Source: an uncultured Acidimicrobiales bacterium
Lineage (GTDB): Bacteria > Actinomycetota > Acidimicrobiia > Acidimicrobiales > UBA10347
Direction: 5' to 3'
Assembly (NCBI GenBank): GCA_937942965.1
Contig: CALDGN010000084.1
Location: forward strand, 1-10,642
DNA length: 10,642 nt
Shown: positions 5,375-10,642 of the stretch, piece after piece
How the letters are laid out: each line of letters starts with the position of its first letter
Position numbering within the stretch: the first letter of the stretch is position 1
Notes under the pieces: model-generated
Databases searched by the model: none
Seen by the model: the letters and a program-made list of their open reading frames with translations, nothing else
Told to the model about the DNA's origin: nothing
Program-made: the position numbers and the translations under genes

Positions 5375-6594
5375 CCCCACTGCGGCGTCGGATCCTGCGC
5401 GCCCCAGCTCGAATCCCGGGTGACCTTTGGGAGCGGCTCGCGGCGCTGATGCTGCTCGTGCTCGTCGCCCTCGTCGCGGGGCTGACGCTCGGCCACTCCA
5501 CCGACACGCTCGAAGAACTGCCGGGGCTGTTACTCATGGTCCCGGCCGCGATTGCACTGCGCGGCAACATCTTCGGTGCACTCGGTTCTCGCCTCGGCAC
5601 CGCGATCCACGCCGGTACGTTCCGGCTGTCGCTGCGCCCATCTTCGGTCGTCGGCGAGAACGTGATCGCGTCGGCCGTGCTCACGGTCGCGACCTCGGTG
5701 GTGCTGGCCGTCCTGGCCAAGGGTGCAGCGGTTGCGTTCGGGGTGGCGAACTCGATCTCGATCGGCTCGTTCATCGTCGTGAGCCTGGCCGGCGGCTTGT
5801 TGGCGTCGGTTGCGGTCATCATCACTGCGCTGGCGCTGACCGCAGGCTCGGTGCGCTTTGGATGGGACCCGGACAATGTCACGGCCCCACTCGTCACCGC
5901 CATGGGCGATGTGGCAACCGTTCCTGCGCTCGTCGTCGCATCGGGCTTGGTGGGTTACGACGTGCCGGTCTTGATCATTGCGATCGTCGGCATCGCCTCG
6001 CTGCCGGCCATGGCCGGAGCCGTTGTCCGTTTCGGACGCACCGAGGTACGCACGATCCTTCGCGAGTCGTTGCCAGTGCTGGTTGTTGGCATCGTGCTTG
6101 ATCTCGTTGCCGGCGTGACCGTCGAACGCCAGCTCGACGCGTTCGCCCGATTCCCCGCGCTGCTCGTCATGCTGCCGGCCTTCCTCGCCGTGGCGGGCGC
6201 CCTCGGCGGCACGCTCTCGAGCCGGCTCAGCAGCCAACTGCACTTGGGCATGGTCACGCCGTCTCGCATTCCGGAAGCGGCCGCGCAGCGAGAGATAGGC
6301 GCATCGCTCGGCTTGGCCGTTCCGGTGTTCCTGGCGTGTGGCTCTCTCGCTCACTTCTTCGCCCGAGCCGGAGATCTCGCCAGCCCTGGCCTCGGTTGGC
6401 TCATTGCCGCCGCGATGCTCGGGGGAGCTGTGGCCACGCTGCTCGCAGCGATCGTCGCCTACTACAGCACGATTGGCTCGGTCCGGGTCGGGCTCGATCC
6501 CGACACCTATGGGATCCCGCTCGTGACCAGCACCTTGGACCTGCTCGGGGCATTCACGCTGATCGTTGCCATCAACCTCTTGGGGTTTCTATGA
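5314..6594 (+). CDS. MgtE/SLC41-type divalent cation transporter, two tandem membrane repeats, no CBS domain
   Basis: The 426-aa integral membrane protein consists of two copies of the MgtE transmembrane domain. Each copy opens with a related block: GLLLMVPAAIALRGNIFGAL (71-90) and ALLVMLPAFLAVAGALGGTL (282-301), each followed by a SRL...H.G segment. Each ends with a D-P-D...PLVT...D signature: DPDNVTAPLVTAMGD (185-199) and DPDTYGIPLVTSTLD (395-409). The final Asp corresponds to the ion-selectivity aspartate of MgtE. About ten hydrophobic segments are visible. The basic N-terminal 35 residues should be cytosolic. Classical bacterial MgtE has one such domain plus N and CBS domains that sense cytosolic Mg2+; both are absent here, a layout like eukaryotic SLC41 and archaeal relatives. 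The likely role is Mg2+ (or other divalent cation) movement across the plasma membrane, with import or export undecided. The next gene, 84 bp downstream, encodes a PhoU/TrkA_C protein that could supply regulation. Confidence 0.9.
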   Translation: MPQDRRPGTRRTIGAGSARLTPLRRRILRAPARIPGDLWERLAALMLLVLVALVAGLTLGHSTDTLEELPGLLLMVPAAIALRGNIFGALGSRLGTAIHAGTFRLSLRPSSVVGENVIASAVLTVATSVVLAVLAKGAAVAFGVANSISIGSFIVVSLAGGLLASVAVIITALALTAGSVRFGWDPDNVTAPLVTAMGDVATVPALVVASGLVGYDVPVLIIAIVGIASLPAMAGAVVRFGRTEVRTILRESLPVLVVGIVLDLVAGVTVERQLDAFARFPALLVMLPAFLAVAGALGGTLSSRLSSQLHLGMVTPSRIPEAAAQREIGASLGLAVPVFLACGSLAHFFARAGDLASPGLGWLIAAAMLGGAVATLLAAIVAYYSTIGSVRVGLDPDTYGIPLVTSTLDLLGAFTLIVAINLLGFL

Positions 6595-6601
6595 GACCGC
6601 T

Positions 6602-6619
6602 CGAACGAACCGAACGAAC
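6602..6619 (+). repeat. Tandem 9-bp direct repeat CGAACGAAC x2
   Basis: Two abutting copies of CGAACGAAC lie in the 84-bp gap between the transporter and the PhoU/TrkA_C gene, 40 bp upstream of a candidate -10. It could be a direct-repeat operator. It contains CGAAC half sites but no GTTCG partner, so it is not a LexA box. Confidence 0.35.
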
Positions 6620-6658
6620 TGGTGTCGGGTCACTACTGCCTGACGTAAATGACAGAAC

Positions 6659-6664
6659 TATGTT
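6659..6664 (+). promoter_or_regulatory. Candidate -10 (TATGTT) before the PhoU/TrkA_C gene
   Basis: TATGTT is the same hexamer as in the dnaE2 promoter. It lies 14 nt before ATG 6679, which would give a leader of about 8 nt. No good -35 is seen. Only a weak SD-like GAGAGA (6665-6670) precedes the start. The gene may have its own promoter in addition to read-through from the transporter gene. Confidence 0.3.
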
Positions 6665-6678
6665 GAGAGACCGAACCC

Positions 6679-7899
6679 ATGGATGACCGTCCGAACAACC
6701 TCCGCTCGATGCTGGCCGAGGCGAAGAACCTGAGCGAGCTGATGGTCGACATTGCTTACGCGTCGGTGTATTTCGGCAGCGAAGAGATGGCGGCCGAGGT
6801 CGGCGAGCTCGAAGAACAGATGAACGAGCTGGTGCACGACATGCGTCAGCTCTGTGTGCTGGCTGTCCGCCGTCCTCGAGATGCCGAGGGCATGTCCTCG
6901 GTGCTCCAGGTCGTGAGCGCGATCGAACGGATCGCGAACGATGCGGTCGATATCTCACGGGTCATGACCCACCGCCTCGGCATTCCGGCTGAGCTGGTCG
7001 CTGACCTGAGCGATGCGGCCGAGGTCTCGCACCGTGTCTTGGTGAGCGAGGGGTCGCACATGGCGAACCGGCCGGTCGCTGACTTCGAGCTTCCCGTGGC
7101 AACCGGCATGCGGATCTTCGCGGCCCGCCGGGGCCGCCAGTGGATCACCAATGTCGACGGGGACTACATCATGTTGTCCGGCGACGTTCTCTTCCTGCGG
7201 GGAAGCCCGGCCGGCATCGTTCGCCTGCGCGAGCTCGCCGCCGCCCCCGTCTGGGAACCGCCGCGGCCGCCCGAGGACCACTGGATATCGGACCTGGATC
7301 GAGCCGTCGACTTGTTGGTTGAGATGAAGGACCTGAGCGAGGCCGCTGTGGGTCTTGCCTATTCGGCGCTCGTGCTGAACAACCGAGGTCTGGCTGCCGA
7401 AGTCCAGCAGCTTGAAACGCGGCTCGATTCGATGAACGATCGGCTCGAGCTGTGGGTGCTGCGAGCCGCCAAGGAGGACCTCGATCCGTCCCCGTTGCGT
7501 GGCTTGTTGCATCTCGCCCGTGTCGCCGAGGATCTTGGTGACCAGGCCCGACAGATGACCTGGGTGGTGGAGCAGGGTGAGTCGGTGCATCCGATTCTCG
7601 AACTCGCACTGGGCGAAAGCGACGAGGTTGTCGTCGAGTTCCCAATCGCCCCCGGCGCTGCCGCCGAAGGGCGCACGTTGGCCGAACTCCAGCTGAATCT
7701 CGAACCCGGCTTCACTGTGCTCGCCCTGCGACGCGGCGCCCGCTACTTCTACCGACCCGGCGGGGCACAGCAGCTGATGGCCAACGACGAAATCATCGCC
7801 AGCGGGCCCGACGAAGGCCGTGAACAGCTTGCGGCACGGTTCGGGTGGCGCCTGCTGCGCAACGACGAGAGCGGCGAAGACGAACTCGTTCCCGTCTAG
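6679..7899 (+). CDS. Tandem PhoU-TrkA_C (RCK_C) regulatory protein, (PhoU-RCK_C)x2
   Basis: The 406-aa soluble protein is built from an internal duplication. A PhoU-like helical unit (about 8-100, containing AEAKNLSELMVDIAYASVYF) is followed by a TrkA_C/RCK_C unit (about 115-187, MRIFAARRGRQWITNVDGDY then GDVLFLRG). A second PhoU-like unit (about 206-300, VEMKDLSEAAVGLAYSALVL) is followed by a second TrkA_C (about 312-392, FTVLALRRGARYFYRPGG). The helices align closely between repeats (K-N/D-L-S-E...AY.S....AAEV..LE). TrkA_C domains bind small ligands or ions and gate transporters; PhoU-like helical bundles bind metal clusters or partner membrane proteins. Such proteins often sit beside MgtE/SLC41-type transporters in archaea and actinobacteria. 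I infer a cytosolic gating or sensing subunit for the upstream CBS-less transporter. No membrane segment or DNA-binding motif is visible. A role in phosphate signalling is less likely, as no pst genes are nearby. Confidence 0.88.
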   Translation: MDDRPNNLRSMLAEAKNLSELMVDIAYASVYFGSEEMAAEVGELEEQMNELVHDMRQLCVLAVRRPRDAEGMSSVLQVVSAIERIANDAVDISRVMTHRLGIPAELVADLSDAAEVSHRVLVSEGSHMANRPVADFELPVATGMRIFAARRGRQWITNVDGDYIMLSGDVLFLRGSPAGIVRLRELAAAPVWEPPRPPEDHWISDLDRAVDLLVEMKDLSEAAVGLAYSALVLNNRGLAAEVQQLETRLDSMNDRLELWVLRAAKEDLDPSPLRGLLHLARVAEDLGDQARQMTWVVEQGESVHPILELALGESDEVVVEFPIAPGAAAEGRTLAELQLNLEPGFTVLALRRGARYFYRPGGAQQLMANDEIIASGPDEGREQLAARFGWRLLRNDESGEDELVPV

Positions 7900-7969
7900 T
7901 CCGGAACCTGCACTCAGCGGCCGCCACAACTTGCGTCGGCTTGGGGCGGGTCTCGGCCGAACCGGGCGG

Positions 7970-7975
7970 TAGCGT
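7970..7975 (+). promoter_or_regulatory. Candidate -10 (TAGCGT) for mca
   Basis: TAGCGT fits TAnnnT and lies 8 nt before ATG 7984. No Shine-Dalgarno lies between, so the mca transcript is probably leaderless or nearly so. A plausible -35 at the normal distance is not seen. Confidence 0.4.
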
Positions 7976-7983
7976 TTCGGTCG

Positions 7984-8886
7984 ATGGCGACGTCTCACGA
8001 TCTTGCACCGAACGAATGGGCTGGCTTGCGCTTGCTCAGCATCCACGCGCACCCTGACGATGAGTCGTCAAAGGGCGCTGCGACGGTTGCCAAGTACAGC
8101 GATCACGGCGTCGAAGCCACGCTCGTCTGCGCGACTGGTGGCGAAGAGGGCGACATCCTCAACGAGGCCGTCAACACGCCCGAGGTCATCGCGGACTTGC
8201 CCGCGGTTCGCATGCGTGAACTCAAGGCTGCGACCGACATCATCGGCTACCAAACCGTCGAGATGCTCGGCTACCGGGACTCGGGCATGAAGGACAGCGA
8301 CGCCAACAAGCACGAGGACTGCTTTTGGGCCGCTCCCGTGATCGAGTCGACCGAACGCTTCGCTGCGCTCATCCGCCGCCATCGCCCACACGTCGTGATC
8401 AGCTACGGCGATCCGATGGGCGGCTACGACCATCCAGACCATGTCCGGGTGTGGCACATCACCGACCCTGCGATAGCCGTAGCTGCGTCAGCTGACGCGG
8501 ACATTGAGGGCGAGCCGTGGCAGGTTCAGAAGCTCTACAACTCTCTCTGGTCGCGGGCTCGCATGGTCAAGATGCACGAGAAGTTCCAAGAGCTTGAGAT
8601 GGAATCGCCATTCGAAGACTGGTGGTTCGAGCGTCCCAACTTTGATCATCTGATCACCACTCGCATTGACTGCGATGGCTACTACGAACGCCGAGCCAAC
8701 GCGTTGCTCGCGCACGAGACTCAAGTCGACCCGACCTCGAAGTTCTGGTTCGGCTTGCCGGGCGACGTCATGGCCGAACTCAACAACGAAGAGTGCTTCC
8801 GGCGTATGTGGTCCCGTGTCGATGTCGGCCTCGAAGGCGCAACCGAGACCGATCTGTTCGCTGGTATCGACCCCGAGGACGTCTGA
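7984..8886 (+). CDS. mca: Mycothiol S-conjugate amidase (Mca), PIG-L/LmbE family
   Basis: The 300-aa zinc-dependent amidase cleaves the glucosaminyl amide of mycothiol S-conjugates. This releases a mercapturic acid for export and GlcN-Ins for mycothiol resynthesis, a cytosolic detoxification step. The N-terminal signature HAHPDDESSKGAATVAKY starts at residue 21, giving His23 and Asp26 as Zn ligands and Asp25 as general base by analogy with MshB H13/D16/D15. GGYDHPDH (146-153) gives His150 and the third Zn ligand His153. CATGGEEGDILN (49-60), ESPFEDWWFERP and the DLFAGI C-terminal box are typical of Mca rather than of MshB, the related deacetylase. Mca and MshB are homologous, so overlap in activity is possible. 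The start is supported by the -10 spacing and by the position of the AHPDD motif. The stop overlaps the next gene's ATG by one base, so the two genes form an operon. Confidence 0.92.
   Translation: MATSHDLAPNEWAGLRLLSIHAHPDDESSKGAATVAKYSDHGVEATLVCATGGEEGDILNEAVNTPEVIADLPAVRMRELKAATDIIGYQTVEMLGYRDSGMKDSDANKHEDCFWAAPVIESTERFAALIRRHRPHVVISYGDPMGGYDHPDHVRVWHITDPAIAVAASADADIEGEPWQVQKLYNSLWSRARMVKMHEKFQELEMESPFEDWWFERPNFDHLITTRIDCDGYYERRANALLAHETQVDPTSKFWFGLPGDVMAELNNEECFRRMWSRVDVGLEGATETDLFAGIDPEDV
8875..8879 (+). promoter_or_regulatory. Shine-Dalgarno GAGGA inside the mca 3' end
   Basis: GAGGA lies 6 nt before ATG 8886, ideal spacing. With the TGATG overlap it fixes the start of the downstream gene and indicates translational coupling. 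Confidence 0.65.
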
Positions 8887-9287
8887 TGGCTGAGCGATAC
8901 AGCGAAGAGTGGTTCGCAGCGGCGCTCGAAGCCGCCACCGACCTCCCCGAGGTTCCTGGCGTGTCGTTCGTGTTCGACGCTGAAATCACTGAAGCCCCAG
9001 GCAAGGTCCGGGCCCACGGACGAGTCGTCAACGGGCGGCTGACCTCGCTCGTGCCGGGCAAGTTCGTGGCCGAACACGATGACGAAACCGTGCAGGTCAC
9101 GTTCGCAGGCAAGGGCAAGCGTCTCGCACCTGTGCTCGACGGCGAAGTCCCACCGCTGCTCGCCTTCATGCGGGGCGAGCTCAAGGTTGATGGCGAGTAC
9201 CAACTCGTGGTCGATGACCTCGCCAACAAGGGAGACCGCAGCGCGCTCGAAGCATTCCGAGCTGCGGTCGCCAACGTCACGGACTGA
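8886..9287 (+). CDS. SCP2-like (sterol carrier protein 2 fold) small protein, coupled to mca
   Basis: The 133-aa soluble protein starts MAERYSEEWFAAALEAA. The pattern of a beta-rich middle (VSFVFDAEITEAP, VRAHGRVVNGRL, TVQVTFAGKG) followed by PPLLAFMRGELKVDGEYQLV (89-108) matches the SCP2 family, whose conserved late block is a helix plus a G-K/E-L-K-V-x-G turn. SCP2-fold proteins bind hydrophobic ligands; bacterial single-domain members are mostly uncharacterised. The mycothiol-dependent maleylpyruvate isomerase family carries a C-terminal domain that I recall as SCP2-related, giving one possible link to mycothiol chemistry; this is inference. The 1-nt overlap with mca (TGATG) and an SD at 8875-8879 indicate co-translation, so a role with Mca, for example in handling bulky S-conjugates, is plausible. 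No signal peptide or membrane helix is seen. Family assignment is moderately sure, function unknown. Confidence 0.7.
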   Translation: MAERYSEEWFAAALEAATDLPEVPGVSFVFDAEITEAPGKVRAHGRVVNGRLTSLVPGKFVAEHDDETVQVTFAGKGKRLAPVLDGEVPPLLAFMRGELKVDGEYQLVVDDLANKGDRSALEAFRAAVANVTD

Positions 9288-9362
9288 ACAGCCCCGACTG
9301 AACGGCTCCATCTGCGCGGCCCTGTCTGGCCAAGCTCGCCGCACTGTGAGAATCTCGGGCTG

Positions 9363-10642
9363 ATGCTGTTCGCCGAGATCGCCGCTGTTTCCGGCGTCGT
9401 TGCCGCGACGTCGAAACGGAGCGAGAAGACCGCAGTGATCGCTGAGGTCATTGCTCGCCTTGACGAGTCGGAGATCGAAGCCGCCGTTGGCTTCCTGTCC
9501 GGCTCACTTCGTCAGGGCCGGATCGGCACCGGGTGGCGGGCGGTCAACTCGGTCGAGTTCAGCGTGGTGTCGGAACCGACGCTGACCATCGGCGAGGTCG
9601 ACGCGACCATCGGGCGGTTGCAAGCCACCACCGGTGCAGGCTCTGTTGCCGCCCGTGCGGAGCTACTCGCAGCCTTGCTCAACCGAGCCACTGCTCCCGA
9701 AGCCGACATGATCCGCCAGCTGCTGAGCGGAGGCATACGCCAAGGAGCCCTCGCTGGCGTCGTGACCGACGCAGTCGCCAAGGCGGCTGGCGTCAAAGCC
9801 CCGTTGCTGCGCCGAGCAGCCATGCTTGCCGGCGATCTGGGAGAGGCCTCGGTCATCGCGCTGACCGAGGGCACCGACGGGCTCGCCGCGATCCGGCTCC
9901 GCGTCGGCACGCCGGTACAACCGATGCTCGCTGCGACGGCCGAAGACGTGGCCTCAGCGGTCGCCGACCTCGGGCGAGTCTCGGTCGAGTGGAAGCTCGA
10001 CGGGGCTCGGATCCAGGTCCACCGTTCTGCGGACGATGTGCGGATCTACACCCGGAACCTCAACGACATCACCGACCGATTGCCCGAGGTCGTCGAGACC
10101 GTGCTTGGCTTCGATGCTTCGTCGTTCGTGCTCGACGGCGAGACGCTTGCGCTCGATGAGAACGACCGGCCCCGCTCATTCCAAGACACGATGAGTCGGT
10201 TCGGGCGAGATGAAGGGTCGGGCTGGCACGCCACGATGCAGCCCCGCTTCTTCGATCTGCTGGAGCTCGACGGCCGGGATCTGATCGATCGGCCGCTTGA
10301 GGAACGGCTTGGGCTGCTTCATCGGCTCGCTCCTGAGCACCGGATCCCGGGGATGATCACGACGGACATTGGCCAAGCGCAGACGGTCGAGGCCGAAGCC
10401 CTCGCGCAAGGCCACGAGGGCGTGATGGTCAAAGCGGCCGACTCGCCGTACCTCGCTGGTCGCCGTGGCAAGTCCTGGCGCAAGGTCAAGCCGGTCCACA
10501 CCCTCGACCTGGTAGTCATCGGCTGCGAGTGGGGCCACGGACGACGCACCGGATGGCTCTCGAACCTGCACCTCGGGGCTCGCGATCCCGAGGGCGGCGA
10601 CTTCATCATGGTCGGCAAGACCTTCAAAGGTCTGACCGACGA
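9363..10642 (+). CDS. ligB: ATP-dependent DNA ligase, LigB type, 3' end beyond window
   Basis: An open frame of 426 codons continues past the window edge; family members are about 500-520 aa, so roughly 80-90 residues are missing. An N-terminal helical DNA-binding domain (about 1-160; GGIRQGALAGVVTDAVAKAA is typical) leads to the adenylation domain. Motif I is EWKLDGARIQ with Lys211 as the AMP-accepting residue; motif III is around FVLDGE (Glu260); FFDLL lies at 296-300; motif IV is EGVMVK (352-357); motif V is K-S-W-R-K-V-K (370-376). The OB-fold domain begins near HTLDLVVIGCEWG. The layout and order match mycobacterial LigB. It seals 3'-OH/5'-P nicks using ATP, as a non-essential companion to the NAD-dependent LigA. 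The ATG at 9363 has no SD; a weak extended -10-like TGTGAGAAT (9345-9353) precedes it, so it too may be leaderless. The 75-bp gap from the SCP2-like gene shows no terminator. No Ku or LigD genes are in view. Confidence 0.95.
   Translation, partial: MLFAEIAAVSGVVAATSKRSEKTAVIAEVIARLDESEIEAAVGFLSGSLRQGRIGTGWRAVNSVEFSVVSEPTLTIGEVDATIGRLQATTGAGSVAARAELLAALLNRATAPEADMIRQLLSGGIRQGALAGVVTDAVAKAAGVKAPLLRRAAMLAGDLGEASVIALTEGTDGLAAIRLRVGTPVQPMLAATAEDVASAVADLGRVSVEWKLDGARIQVHRSADDVRIYTRNLNDITDRLPEVVETVLGFDASSFVLDGETLALDENDRPRSFQDTMSRFGRDEGSGWHATMQPRFFDLLELDGRDLIDRPLEERLGLLHRLAPEHRIPGMITTDIGQAQTVEAEALAQGHEGVMVKAADSPYLAGRRGKSWRKVKPVHTLDLVVIGCEWGHGRRTGWLSNLHLGARDPEGGDFIMVGKTFKGLTD

Noticed and set aside
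5530..6354. 274-codon minus-strand frame opposite the transporter
   Set aside because: The composition (Arg, Gln, Asp and His repeats) mirrors the hydrophobic sense codons; it is a shadow.
6955..8052. 365-codon minus-strand frame opposite the PhoU/TrkA_C gene and the start of mca
   Set aside because: The sense-strand proteins are clearly real across the whole stretch, and the antisense product has no recognisable domain.
9282..9331. Terminator or repeat between the SCP2-like gene and ligB (GACTGAAC twice, GGCC/GGCC)
   Set aside because: The 8-bp direct repeat partly reflects the stop codon region, and the inverted arms are only 4 bp with no T tract.
281..10642. CRISPR array, tRNA, rRNA, integrase or IS element
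   Set aside because: No regularly spaced repeats, cloverleaf sequences, rRNA-like stretches, transposase or recombinase motifs were seen on either strand.

Overview
The window looks like chromosomal DNA from a high-GC actinobacterium, most plausibly an Acidimicrobiia/Ilumatobacter-type lineage. The class-level guess is inference. Supporting signs are a mycothiol S-conjugate amidase (mycothiol is an actinobacterial thiol), a DnaE2-type error-prone polymerase, a LigB-type ATP-dependent DNA ligase, strong G/C bias at third codon positions, and several genes whose start codon lies 6-8 nt after a TAnnnT -10 hexamer with no Shine-Dalgarno, as in leaderless actinobacterial transcripts.

Layout from left to right. 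(1) At 2-242 lies the broken remnant of a nucleotidyltransferase-like gene, with head and tail motifs kept, the middle lost and the frame shifted. (2) At 281-3679 is dnaE2, preceded by a compact promoter (TTGTCA, 17 bp, TATGTT) whose -10 is embedded in a consensus LexA box ending 4 nt before the ATG. The PHP region of the gene carries an in-frame palindromic insertion. (3) At 3645-5090 on the minus strand is a GGDEF-EAL protein with a ruined GGDEF motif and an intact EAL site. Its 3' end overlaps dnaE2 tail to tail by 35 bp, and a 9-bp perfect inverted repeat abuts its start codon. (4) At 5112-5313 is the divergent intergenic region, followed by a two-repeat MgtE/SLC41-type cation transporter (5314-6594) and a tandem (PhoU-TrkA_C)x2 protein (6679-7899), which probably form a transport-plus-sensing pair. 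(5) At 7984-9287 are mca and a translationally coupled SCP2-like small protein (TGATG overlap). (6) From 9363 to the window edge is an ATP-dependent DNA ligase of the LigB type, truncated at its 3' end by the window.

Themes: DNA damage response (dnaE2 under LexA; ligB, not visibly linked), c-di-GMP turnover (EAL protein), Mg2+ or other divalent cation homeostasis (transporter plus cytosolic regulator) and mycothiol-dependent detoxification (mca plus SCP2-like partner). No complete new defence or mobile system was found. The observations most worth following are the leaderless LexA-overlapped dnaE2 promoter, the palindromic insertion inside dnaE2, the CBS-less transporter paired with a PhoU/TrkA_C protein, the short Pro/Glu-rich ORF overlapping the transporter start, and the mca-SCP2 coupling.
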